18,275 nucleotides of DNA from Dehalococcoidia bacterium (GCA_030615035.1 JAUXAC010000020.1:1-18275), one strand, 5' to 3'. Positions 7,035 through 13,532 are shown, counted from the stretch's first letter. The notes: generated from the letters alone by a model not told the origin. Numbers and translations: made by a program.

Positions 7035-7136
7035 ATGGAATTAAATAAACCCTATACCCAGTTCGCCAAAGAGCATCATGCCAAAGTGCTCAAGGCAAGA
7101 AGACTGGCCAAACAAGCTCGATTGAATAAGAACTAA
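7035..7136 (+). CDS. 33-residue basic peptide
   Basis: An ATG at 7035 follows AACTGAATAGAGGGGGTAGATT, and TAA is at 7134-7136. The product (MELNKPYTQFAKEHHAKVLK, then ARRLAKQARLNKN) is strongly basic and likely one amphipathic helix. The stop is merged with the AAGGGGG site of the next gene. The function is unknown; it may bind nucleic acid or membrane (inference). It is credible because the strong ribosome binding site and gene spacing match its neighbours. Confidence 0.5.
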   Translation: MELNKPYTQFAKEHHAKVLKARRLAKQARLNKN

Positions 7137-7148
7137 GGGGGCAAAGAA

Positions 7149-7298
7149 TTGAGAGGCTTTTTTCATGAAGTAAGGGAATTCTTCGCCGTCCTGTTCGAGA
7201 AGTCAAAACCTCGTTATATCGGCTTCCTCAGGAAGCCTTCCATTGAGAATGACAAGCCGAGCAAGAGGGCTAAATGCCAATTAGGTTTCAGGAAATAA
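7149..7298 (+). CDS. 49-residue basic protein with TTG start
   Basis: A TTG at 7149 lies seven bases after AAGGGGG and the frame stays open to TAA at 7296-7298. The product begins MRGFFHEVREFFAVLFEKSK, an amphipathic aromatic helix, and ends in a Lys/Arg-rich tail with a single Cys. I do not recognise it. The tight packing (12 bp after the previous stop, next signal beginning at its own stop) supports its being real. Confidence 0.5.
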   Translation: MRGFFHEVREFFAVLFEKSKPRYIGFLRKPSIENDKPSKRAKCQLGFRK

Positions 7299-7317
7299 CT
7301 GAATAGGGGGTGTATAG

Positions 7318-7608
7318 GTGAGCATAAGAGCGCACCGGATACTCAAGATTGAATACGCTAAAATTCCGTCATTCAATCTGTGGCATGATGAGAAGCTAAT
7401 TGACTTCATCAACACGCACAATGACTCCGGCTTCTTCTCACAGATGAATGACAATGGTGGTGGCGTAGTCAATGTTGAGGCTTCGGTAATAAAGGAAGCC
7501 CTTGAGAAGGCCGTTGAGTTGGAACTCGATGAGGACACAGTCGAGCAGCTGAAGGCTGATATCGAGGCCGCCGGCGAGGACGGCTCTATAGACTACGACT
7601 GCTTCTAA
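7318..7608 (+). CDS. 96-residue acidic hypothetical protein
   Basis: A GTG start at 7318 lies behind AACTGAATAGGGGGTGTATAG. The N-terminal part (SIRAHRILKIEYAKIPSFNLW, then FINTHNDSGF) is mixed alpha/beta. The C-terminal half is markedly acidic (VELELDEDTVEQLKADIEAA, then DGSIDYDCF). A short acidic, compact protein of this kind in a mobile block can be a DNA mimic or anti-defence factor, but nothing in the sequence proves that here. No family was recognised. Confidence 0.68.
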   Translation: MSIRAHRILKIEYAKIPSFNLWHDEKLIDFINTHNDSGFFSQMNDNGGGVVNVEASVIKEALEKAVELELDEDTVEQLKADIEAAGEDGSIDYDCF

Positions 7609-7619
7609 CCGACTGGCAC

Positions 7620-7666
7620 ACTGGGGACAAGGTGACTTGTCTCCAGTAGCGAGGCGGCTAGCCTCG
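7620..7666 (+). other. Two consecutive intercistronic hairpins
   Basis: 7620-7631 pairs with 7636-7647 over 12 bp (one G-T pair) around GTGA, and CGAGGC 7650-7655 pairs with GCCTCG 7661-7666 around GGCTA. They fill the gap before the AACTGAATAAGGGGGTG signal of the next gene. Confidence 0.55.
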
Positions 7667-7690
7667 AATAACTGAATAAGGGGGTGCGTT

Positions 7691-7834
7691 ATGGCTTTCT
7701 GTCCGGAAGACGGCACAGAAATGACCTGCGTAAACGACAGTATCAGCTTTGCCGACTATGTCTGCCCCACGTGCGATACCGAGTGGCAGTATGACGCCGA
7801 GCAAGGCTGTTACCGAGTAACCGAAAAAGAATAA
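7691..7834 (+). CDS. 47-residue zinc-ribbon microprotein
   Basis: An ATG at 7691 follows AACTGAATAAGGGGGTGCGTT. The product MAFCPEDGTEMTCVNDSISF continues ADYVCPTCDTEW. Cys4, Cys13, Cys25 and Cys28 could form a rubredoxin-like or zinc-ribbon knuckle pair, with CPTC the clearest half. The C-terminus is acidic. It resembles short zinc-ribbon proteins of phages whose roles are mostly unknown. Its TAA is shared with the AATAAGGGGGT site of the next gene. Confidence 0.65.
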   Translation: MAFCPEDGTEMTCVNDSISFADYVCPTCDTEWQYDAEQGCYRVTEKE

Positions 7835-7843
7835 GGGGGTAAC

Positions 7844-8218
7844 GTGCAAAAGGTAAAAAGAATAGTGGAGCGCCCATGGGGCAGAAGGCAGAGGGGTGGC
7901 TACATCTTCCTGCGCTCGCATCTGCTTGAGGTGCTCAAGAAGGGCGAGGCTGTCGAACTCGACAAGGTCGTAGTCGGGGCAAAGCAGCTCCAGAAGCTAA
8001 TCAGCCTGTTGCCTTGTGAAGACTGTCTCCTTCGAGCAAATGGCAATCTCGAAATCGAGACCATCATCAGCGTGCCCATACAGTGCAAGGACGGCGTATT
8101 CCGCATGAGCTTCAGGAAGCCCAATAAGGGCTATCGCCAATTCATGTCCATAGTCAACGGGGCGTGGCTCCCCAAAGTCGCTACCAGAGTGGTGGTGCTT
8201 CGGCCGAGAAAATACTAA
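7844..8218 (+). CDS. 124-residue basic hypothetical protein
   Basis: A GTG start at 7844 follows AATAAGGGGGTAAC. The N-terminus is strongly basic (VKRIVERPWGRRQRGGYIFL) and the middle holds a CEDC pair (Cys58, Cys61). The C-terminal half looks like a small beta domain (LEIETIISVPIQCKDGVFRM) ending in a basic tail, RVVVLRPRKY. DNA or RNA binding is plausible from charge alone. I do not recognise a family. Confidence 0.7.
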   Translation: MQKVKRIVERPWGRRQRGGYIFLRSHLLEVLKKGEAVELDKVVVGAKQLQKLISLLPCEDCLLRANGNLEIETIISVPIQCKDGVFRMSFRKPNKGYRQFMSIVNGAWLPKVATRVVVLRPRKY

Positions 8219-8230
8219 AGGGGGTGAATA

Positions 8231-8386
8231 TTGGTAAAGCTAACTGATGAGGAAAGAGATAAAGCCAAAAAGGAACTCGAAGACAGAGTCGAGCAAGCTA
8301 TTGGGCAGTCACCTAAAGGCTTGACTGACGAGGAGCTATGCGGCTGTGTCCTTAGAGGTGCTTCAAAAGCAGGTATAGTTCACTAA
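8231..8386 (+). CDS. 51-residue charged hypothetical protein
   Basis: A TTG start at 8231 sits behind AAAGGGGGTGAATA. The product MVKLTDEERDKAKKELEDRV is a charged helix, then QSPKGLTDEELCGCV with a close Cys pair (CGC). The whole protein looks like two or three short helices. The function is unknown. The strong ribosome binding site and placement in the gene row are the main support. Confidence 0.5.
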   Translation: MVKLTDEERDKAKKELEDRVEQAIGQSPKGLTDEELCGCVLRGASKAGIVH

Positions 8387-8435
8387 AGAAAGGTCGAAAT
8401 AGTCAGATATAAATGAATAGGAGCGTGATACGCAG

Positions 8436-8693
8436 ATGCTAAAGCAACTCAGTGAGAATACTGCCATTGTCAGCTCGAAAGAGCTAGGCACCAAGTGCTG
8501 GCTGCCAAATCGGTTCATCCAGAACGGGTCTCGCTGCGACCGGGTCTACCTATGCAACTATCCAGAGAAGAAGACCTGCCAGGCAGTGCATGCAGAAATC
8601 GCCTATCTTGAGCATGAGAAAAACCGCCTGATAGTGGTGAGCATGAACCTCGATATGAGAATTCAGGAACTGGCTGCCCTGCTCGAAAAATAG
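8436..8693 (+). CDS. 85-residue protein with Cys cluster and C-terminal coiled coil
   Basis: It starts at the ATG at 8436; AGGAG lies 12 bases upstream, a rather long spacing, and ATGAATAGGAG echoes the repeated leader. Residues 21-48 hold four Cys (21, 34, 40, 48) in a spacing that could bind zinc. Residues about 50-85 form a heptad-like helix (HAEIAYLEHEKNRL, ending LAALLEK), probably a coiled coil for oligomerisation. The stop codon overlaps the start of the second promoter-like motif. The family is not recognised. Confidence 0.65.
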   Translation: MLKQLSENTAIVSSKELGTKCWLPNRFIQNGSRCDRVYLCNYPEKKTCQAVHAEIAYLEHEKNRLIVVSMNLDMRIQELAALLEK

Positions 8694-8733
8694 AGCGGAC
8701 GATTTTTGCCTCTCGGCGGATTAGCTATAGTAG
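8693..8733 (+). promoter_or_regulatory. Promoter-like motif copy 2, before the packaging ATPase gene
   Basis: GCGGA boxes at 8695-8699 and 8716-8720 are spaced exactly as in copy 1, with GAGCGGACG and GCGGATTAGCTA identical and TATAGT (8726-8731) in the -10-like place. AGGAGGG follows at once, so the transcript leader would be very short. Confidence 0.6.
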
Positions 8734-8748
8734 GAGGGTTTTTAGCCT

Positions 8749-9534
8749 ATGAAAAAGAGAAAGTCTTTTCTCGACAAGCTCAAAGAGTGGCGCCGAGACA
8801 AGGAAGAGCAATACGCTGTGGCGATAATGTCAAAGCCAGAGAAAACAACTATTCTCCGCAGTATGTCTCTCCCTGGTGTGGTGCTAATTATGGGCTCACG
8901 GCGCTACGGGAAAACTGCCACGGCTCACACAATAGCGACAGAGATGCACAAGAGCCGAAAGGCGCCGGCCATGGTTCATCTCCCCCCATCGGCTCCCCAA
9001 GTAACGAGGCAGCGTATCCAAAAGCTACTGCCTGACTGGATGAAGGTTACCACCAGTAAAGACGAGTGGGATAAAAATGCGGTGGTAATCTATGACGAGG
9101 CCGCTCAGACGGCTCATGCTAGGAGAACACAGAGCGGCGATGCGGTGGAACTGGATAACCTCATCGGGATATCGGGGCAGCGCAACCAGTTGCTCATCTT
9201 CATCTGCCACCACAGCAGAAAACTGGACCCGAATGTCGTTAGAGAGGTCAACCGCATCATCTGGAAGCGCCCCACCTACGCCTATCAGCTGTTTGAGCGT
9301 GACGAGCTGATTGACTTCACCATGAAAGCATTTGACTTCTTTGCAGAGATACGGAAAGGTCGAACAATGAGCGAGAGGACTAAAGTGATGATGAAAAGAG
9401 CCAACCTGATGCTCGACATGGACGACTTCAAGTTCCTGCAGTTTGAAAACAAACTACCACACTACTGGTGCGATGAACTATCCAACCTATTCGAGGATAT
9501 CAAGAAGGTAGGGCGCAGGGCGCCTGGATATTAA
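8749..9534 (+). CDS. FtsK/HerA/Zot-type P-loop ATPase, probable DNA packaging or transfer motor
   Basis: 261 residues; the ATG at 8749 has AGGAGGG ten bases upstream. Walker A is GSRRYGKT (residues 49-56) and Walker B AVVIYDEAA (111-119, Asp116 and Glu117). Downstream, GQRNQLLIFICHHSRKLDPN with a following conserved Arg region fits the sensor/arginine-finger part of compact HerA/FtsK-superfamily ATPases. Known examples are the packaging ATPases of tailless double-jelly-roll viruses and the Zot (pI) proteins of filamentous phages. The protein is near the size of such packaging ATPases and lacks an obvious membrane helix, which argues for the soluble type. A basic N-terminal helix (KKRKSFLDKLKEWRRDKEE) precedes the P-loop. 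This is the best evidence that the island derives from a virus or conjugative element. Confidence 0.75.
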   Translation: MKKRKSFLDKLKEWRRDKEEQYAVAIMSKPEKTTILRSMSLPGVVLIMGSRRYGKTATAHTIATEMHKSRKAPAMVHLPPSAPQVTRQRIQKLLPDWMKVTTSKDEWDKNAVVIYDEAAQTAHARRTQSGDAVELDNLIGISGQRNQLLIFICHHSRKLDPNVVREVNRIIWKRPTYAYQLFERDELIDFTMKAFDFFAEIRKGRTMSERTKVMMKRANLMLDMDDFKFLQFENKLPHYWCDELSNLFEDIKKVGRRAPGY

Positions 9535-9599
9535 GGGGGTGAAGCGTTGAAAAAGAATTGAAAAACAACAGTCGAACAACTAAAATTGAGGAGGAAAAA

Positions 9600-10589
9600 T
9601 TGAATAGAGCAGAAGTATTGGAGCACATGGAGCCCATCTTGAACACTCAGGTGAGAGAGGTGGAGCACAATCCCCGGACCCGGGTATTGGTAACCCCCGA
9701 GATGGTTACCTTCCGCCCGGGTGGGGGGCAGCGACTCATGGAAATGACCCCAGGGGGTGTTCGGAGCATGGCCAAATTTGTTGGCCTCCCACTTCCACTC
9801 GCTGCTCATCTTCGTCCGGAAACACTGGGCAACGTGGCCACGGAGCTGCTCGGCAGTAAGCACCGCTACAGCTTGGTGGTGAAGGACGGAGCCGTCACCA
9901 ACGTGGTGAGGAGGGGTGAATACCGCACCATCAATCCCGAGCGGGTCCTGCGGACTATTGAGAGCGCCATCCCAGAGGTTGAGTTCCACAGGGTCCTCAT
10001 CCTCGATGATTTGGTCACCAGCCTTGAGGTAATCGGAGATAGACGACAGCCAGTGAGGGCAGGAGACCTGATTAAGGCCGGCGCCAACATCACCTTCTCA
10101 CCGCTCGGCACCGTTGACCCCCTGGTGCAGAGTTACGCCCTGAGACTTGCCTGCACCAATGGCATGACCGACAACACGGTTCTCCGGGAATTCCACTACG
10201 GTCGTGGTGGCGGTGGTGGTGAGGGTGACGATATCTGGCAGTGGTTCCGCAGGTCGGTTCGCCAGGCCTATGGTGCTCTGGACCACATTGTCAATCGGTA
10301 TCGCCAGATGATTGATGAGCAGATCACCCCGGAGCACAGGGCACAGGTTCTGACCGCTATGCTGAGAGAGGCGAGAATCTCCGGTCAGGACGCCGAGGCG
10401 GTAAGGGCCTTGGCGCTTGAGAACCCACCTGAAAACCGATACGATATCCTGAACTTGATAACTCGGGCCACATCCCATATAATTGAGCGTCCCCAGGCAG
10501 TGAGAAGGGCCCAGCTCGCCGCTGCCGACTACGCTCATGAGCATACCGATGCTCGAGAGTGTCCGGTCTGCCATGGCAGACGGAACTAA
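9600..10589 (+). CDS. DUF932-like phage/plasmid protein
   Basis: 329 residues from a TTG at 9600, which has GAGGAGG six bases upstream. A farther TTG at 9558 lacks a site. The pattern of the body (VTFRPGGGQRLMEMTPGGVR, AKFVGLPLPLAAHLRP, YSLVVKDGAVTNVV, RRGEYRTINPERVL, ACTNGM) fits the DUF932 family found in phages and plasmids, whose biochemical role is not settled. A Gly-rich loop (GRGGGGGEGDD) lies in the middle. Residues 321-326 are CPVCHG, a single zinc knuckle at the very C-terminus. It follows the ATPase gene by 65 bp and probably shares its transcript. Confidence 0.72.
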   Translation: MNRAEVLEHMEPILNTQVREVEHNPRTRVLVTPEMVTFRPGGGQRLMEMTPGGVRSMAKFVGLPLPLAAHLRPETLGNVATELLGSKHRYSLVVKDGAVTNVVRRGEYRTINPERVLRTIESAIPEVEFHRVLILDDLVTSLEVIGDRRQPVRAGDLIKAGANITFSPLGTVDPLVQSYALRLACTNGMTDNTVLREFHYGRGGGGGEGDDIWQWFRRSVRQAYGALDHIVNRYRQMIDEQITPEHRAQVLTAMLREARISGQDAEAVRALALENPPENRYDILNLITRATSHIIERPQAVRRAQLAAADYAHEHTDARECPVCHGRRN

Positions 10590-10600
10590 ATAAGAGGCGT

Positions 10601-10666
10601 GCTCCCGCTGCCGGCGGGTTGGGGATTTGCATTTTACCCCCTTGCACCTGTTCCGGCAGTGGGGGC
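10601..10666 (+). other. Long stem-loop between the DUF932-like and the last small gene
   Basis: 10601-10614 pairs with 10653-10666 over 14 positions with two wobble pairs, and GGGG 10621-10624 can pair with 10637-10640 inside. It is followed by AAGGA, the ribosome binding site of the next gene, so a role in controlling that gene is possible. Confidence 0.5.
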
Positions 10667-10684
10667 TCCAGTAAGGACAATATT

Positions 10685-10858
10685 GTGAAAACACTAGGTC
10701 AATTAATTCTAAGGTCGGCTGAGCGCTTGATTGAGGGGGAGGACAAGCTGGAGGAGACTGGGGACACAATCTGGATTGGATTTCTGAAAAGAGAGAGTGG
10801 CATTCTGCTGCGTCGTGCCTTCAGGTTCTGGCTTAAGATGAGATTCAGGAAACGATAG
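10685..10858 (+). CDS. 57-residue basic hypothetical protein
   Basis: A GTG start at 10685 has AAGGA at 10673-10677. The longer in-frame extension upstream would overlap the DUF932-like gene and cross the stem-loop, so it was not chosen. The product (VKTLGQLILRSAERLIEGED onward, ending RRAFRFWLKMRFRKR) is helical with a basic, aromatic C-terminus. The family is unknown. It is the last gene before the strong terminator. Confidence 0.5.
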   Translation: MKTLGQLILRSAERLIEGEDKLEETGDTIWIGFLKRESGILLRRAFRFWLKMRFRKR

Positions 10859-10903
10859 CGGATCCGGGAGTGCACTATTCGGGTTCTAGCAGTCGTAAGA
10901 AAT

Positions 10904-10942
10904 AGAAATAGGGTCGAGGGTTGTCCCCTCGACCCTATTTCT
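10904..10942. terminator. Bidirectional terminator with a 17-bp perfect stem
   Basis: 10904-10920 and 10926-10942 are exactly complementary around TTGTC. The stem is GC-rich at the tip and A/T-rich at the base on both strands. It separates the + strand island from the convergent - strand gene at 11002. Confidence 0.8.
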
Positions 10943-11001
10943 TACCTCTAAGTGAACAAAATGAGCAAATGTAACCCTAGCGCAATACTATTGGAAATTC
11001 T

Positions 11002-11898
11002 CTAGATTAGGCTTGTTCTAACACGATATCGCCCGTGGGTAATTCTATCGAACACTCTCTTGTCACTGCCGGCACACCAGCACGGGGATTTGTTACCACT
11101 AGCATGGTCATTTGGCAGTATGCTCCGCTGGTTCATGTCTGGAAATATTCCAATTATTATGGCCTTAATCTCGGACGTTGATAGTTCTTTCCCACCCATA
11201 CCCTTGAATGCTTGCACGAATCTATCATGGTTAGTCAGCACAGTCACCTCCCCATAAAATCTAGACGATTTTTTCTCGGGAACAAGACTTGTCTGCAAAT
11301 TGTACTGCGAGGCGTCGGGTCGATTTAATACTTTCCAGTAAATATCATCAAATTGTACAGGCGTAATAGTGTCCTTATGTTTCTCGCGAATGTATTTGCG
11401 GACAATTCTCTGAATTGCCACGTAGGTGCTTCTATCAACCTGTTCTATTGTAGTGGGCCATGATTGAATGTCTTTAGGGTAATATTTTCTAAGCATGGCC
11501 ATCATTTTCGTGTCCACTGCAGCATTCAACCATCCCGAAATTTCTTGAGATTTTTCACAATTTGGCAAATGACAATAGTAGATAGCAACTTTCAGGACCA
11601 CATCAAGGGTTTTTGCAATTTGACCATAGCTTGCAGGAAAGACCCTTTTTAAAATTCGTCCATTCCTCCTCTTTTCTGCTAAGAATATGTTATTAATTCC
11701 CCAACTGCAGAAGCTTGAATGAATGTCAATGAAATCTTTTTCAGACTTTGCCTCAAACATCTTCTTTGCCTCAGACAGTATCTTTTTACGAAGTCCCTCT
11801 TTTGAGCCTTTGCCGAAGAGACGTATCATGGCAGAGAATTCTAGGCCCATATCCATTATATTGTGCAGCCTGCTTTCTTCCGGACTATTCAGTTGCAT
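11002..11898 (-). CDS. Hypothetical protein with restriction-enzyme-like C-terminal tail
   Basis: 298 residues. The N-terminal 200 are helical with no membrane segment or P-loop. Segments such as KVAIYYCHLPNCEKS and LNAAVDTKMMAML look like conserved family blocks but I cannot name the family. The C-terminal 45 residues (SILPNDHASGNKSPCWCAGS, then RVFDRITHGRYRVR) resemble the small winged-helix-like tail often found at the end of restriction endonucleases and related defence proteins; this is from memory. A GGATGGGA stretch precedes the ATG. It stands alone, convergent with the island and close to restriction-modification genes, so a defence or DNA-binding role is plausible. Confidence 0.7.
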   Translation of the reverse strand: MQLNSPEESRLHNIMDMGLEFSAMIRLFGKGSKEGLRKKILSEAKKMFEAKSEKDFIDIHSSFCSWGINNIFLAEKRRNGRILKRVFPASYGQIAKTLDVVLKVAIYYCHLPNCEKSQEISGWLNAAVDTKMMAMLRKYYPKDIQSWPTTIEQVDRSTYVAIQRIVRKYIREKHKDTITPVQFDDIYWKVLNRPDASQYNLQTSLVPEKKSSRFYGEVTVLTNHDRFVQAFKGMGGKELSTSEIKAIIIGIFPDMNQRSILPNDHASGNKSPCWCAGSDKRVFDRITHGRYRVRTSLI

Positions 11899-12113
11899 CT
11901 ATCCCATCCATACACGAGCTTCAACTTTGTCAAGGATGCTCTATCTCGTGGAATTCTAGTATCCACAGTGGTTACTGTCAAGGTCGTACCCTCCCGCTAC
12001 AGCGAAAACAATCCGCGAAGTAAGGTATCCCATCTGGATAGCGTGAACGATACGCCCTTTTGTTCAATGTCTGCTCAGAAGAGGGTTACTTGTTGTACCC
12101 ATCCTTGAGCGCT

Positions 12114-12251
12114 TCATTCAGGTCGAGTTCGGGTAATTCTGTATCTAATCAGGGTCAGAAAAGGCAAAACTGCTCCCCAAGCAAGGAAAATTCGAGCTTC
12201 CTGCGATGCCTGCCTCCTAATTCGTATTCCTGCGATACGACCCCAAAACAT
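12114..12251 (-). CDS. Possible 45-residue membrane peptide
   Basis: An ATG at 12251 has GGAGGAAGTA directly upstream, a good ribosome binding site. It lies 44 bp after the stop of the 331-residue membrane protein gene on the same strand. The product has a basic start (FWGRIAGIRIRRQASQEAR), one hydrophobic helix (IFLAWGAVLPFLTLI) and a basic tail. A longer frame runs into the upstream gene and is probably a shadow. The gene is uncertain, and the 215 bp beyond it (11899-12113) hold nothing I recognise. Confidence 0.3.
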   Translation of the reverse strand: MFWGRIAGIRIRRQASQEARIFLAWGAVLPFLTLIRYRITRTRPE

Positions 12252-12295
12252 TACTTCCTCCATCAGGCTCGCGCGTTTGAACCAGTTGTTGAGGG

Positions 12296-13291
12296 CTATT
12301 CTCCCTGCTGTGAGGATTGGCCTGAACAGTAAGGACACATGTCTTTTGCAACAGGATAGTATTGGTTGCAATTTGGGCATCTCTTAAGACTATATTGGAG
12401 ATAGGCCCATGCATCTCGGTATTGAGGTTTCTCGCTTGCGGCCTCAGGGGCAGAAGCAACTTTCAACTCGCTCCGAAAGTCATCGAAAATCGATTTGAAA
12501 TATTCGCCAACCCTTCGGTGTGCATTGATGGAGAATCGATAAGCCAAGTAAGAACCGGCAAGCGACAATAGAACCAGTAGGCCGGGTGCCCAAACTAAAG
12601 CAGAATCAAGTCCCGCCACAGTGAGGAATGGCAATTCAAAATATCTAGCAAGCAATGTGAGTACAGTGTAACCAAAATATAGCACAGCACTGATGCAGAG
12701 AACCACTGAAGTGTAGACTAGCCACTGAGCCTCCGCGCTAACTAGGCCATACTCCTTTTGTACGCTTTCTGGCAACTTGAGCCAGATTCTATACCAGTAG
12801 AAAACGGCGTCCATACCATACTTAGACAACGGATAGTCTTCATAGGCTGCCATGACGTTACCCAGCAGCGTCGGTCGCCGCACACTGGGCTTACCGTCCG
12901 GCCCGATCGGAAACATCCTAAGCCAATACCAGGTTTCTTGGCGGAAGGAGGATTGTCGGTCTCGCTCCTGTTCAGCACGTCGGTAGCAGCTCTCTAGTTT
13001 CCTCCTTAGTCTCGCTTGGAGTTTCCGACTGGCCCACGGTATCCAGAGAGAACGACCTTCATACACCGGATAGACCTGGCTTCGCAGCAGGTCAACAACC
13101 CAAACAAGGACCAGGGCTACCGCCAGCAACATGCCAACAGCCACAGCGATGCTCCAACGTCCTCCAAAAAGGTGCATTGTCAGCCACATTGCCATAGGAC
13201 ACATTGCGATTGCCCAAATCATCCCAGGCAACACTATCCTTAAGAAAAAGGCGTAACCGAAAAGCGCTGCGATGGAAAATATGTCAAACAT
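12296..13291 (-). CDS. Membrane protein with cytosolic domain and C-terminal zinc ribbon
   Basis: 331 residues; GGAGTGAA precedes the ATG. Hydrophobic segments at about 5-40 (one or two helices) and 46-69 come first. A soluble central part (70-185) contains RPTLLGNVMAAYEDYPLSKY followed by GMDAVFYWYRIW, a motif I recall from uncharacterised bacterial membrane proteins. Two more helices lie at about 190-214 and 229-251. A linker leads to a zinc ribbon at the end (Cys305, Cys308, Cys319, Cys322 in CPNC and CPYC). The gene follows a small Pro-rich protein gene by about 50 bp. The role is unknown; sensing or scaffolding at the membrane is conceivable. Confidence 0.82.
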   Translation of the reverse strand: MFDIFSIAALFGYAFFLRIVLPGMIWAIAMCPMAMWLTMHLFGGRWSIAVAVGMLLAVALVLVWVVDLLRSQVYPVYEGRSLWIPWASRKLQARLRRKLESCYRRAEQERDRQSSFRQETWYWLRMFPIGPDGKPSVRRPTLLGNVMAAYEDYPLSKYGMDAVFYWYRIWLKLPESVQKEYGLVSAEAQWLVYTSVVLCISAVLYFGYTVLTLLARYFELPFLTVAGLDSALVWAPGLLVLLSLAGSYLAYRFSINAHRRVGEYFKSIFDDFRSELKVASAPEAASEKPQYRDAWAYLQYSLKRCPNCNQYYPVAKDMCPYCSGQSSQQGE

Positions 13292-13340
13292 TTCACTCCA
13301 GTAAGTCAGTTAGCCAAGGACACCATATCCCCAGCTAGGC

Positions 13341-13532
13341 TCAGTTTTCTGCTGCTTCGTTGCTCTTGTGCCCACTTGACGTCTCGTCTGCTTCTGGTGT
13401 CTTGGGAGGGGGCGTCGGCGGTGCCTCCCCGGGTCCGCTAGGCTCGACTTCTTTTATAATTACCTCTGGGGGCGCTGGCGGTGGAGCTTCCTTCTCTGCT
13501 GGAACTCGCTTCTCTGTTCTCTCTTCTTCCAT
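13341..13532 (-). CDS. 63-residue proline- and glutamate-rich protein
   Basis: GGGAGGTAAGGA lies just before the ATG at 13532, a strong site. The product is almost entirely low complexity: charged at the start (MEEERTEKRVPAEKEAPPPA), one short hydrophobic patch (PEVIIKEVEP) and Pro-rich to the end. It is probably disordered. Placed 50 bp upstream of the membrane protein gene on the same strand, it is likely co-expressed and could be a partner or linker protein. No family is recognisable from such composition. Confidence 0.6.
   Translation of the reverse strand: MEEERTEKRVPAEKEAPPPAPPEVIIKEVEPSGPGEAPPTPPPKTPEADETSSGHKSNEAAEN

Larger units (their letters stand above)
4900..10945 (+). mobile_element. 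Putative virus- or plasmid-derived island
   Basis: All genes here run on the + strand, while genes on both sides run on the - strand. Contents are a sigma-like factor, the structured RNA, nine small proteins, a packaging-type ATPase, a DUF932-like protein and a small basic protein, linked by shared leader and promoter motifs. It ends at a strong terminator. No integrase, replication or capsid gene was recognised and no flanking direct repeats were found by eye, so borders are approximate. Confidence 0.5.

Noticed and set aside
10098..10769. 223-residue - strand frame
   Set aside because: It is antisense to the DUF932-like gene, rich in Pro/Ser/Cys as shadow frames are, and has no start signal.
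66..10945. Island inserted at the tRNA-Leu gene
   Set aside because: No second copy of the tRNA 3' end was seen elsewhere in the window, and the lipoprotein operon lies between the tRNA and the island, so the tRNA cannot be shown to be its attachment site.
11863..12332. Several overlapping + strand frames of 80-91 codons
   Set aside because: They overlap one another in different frames, run antisense to better genes and lack ribosome binding sites.
12217..12459. 80-residue - strand frame overlapping the end of the membrane protein gene
   Set aside because: It overlaps the 331-residue gene in another frame with no good start signal.
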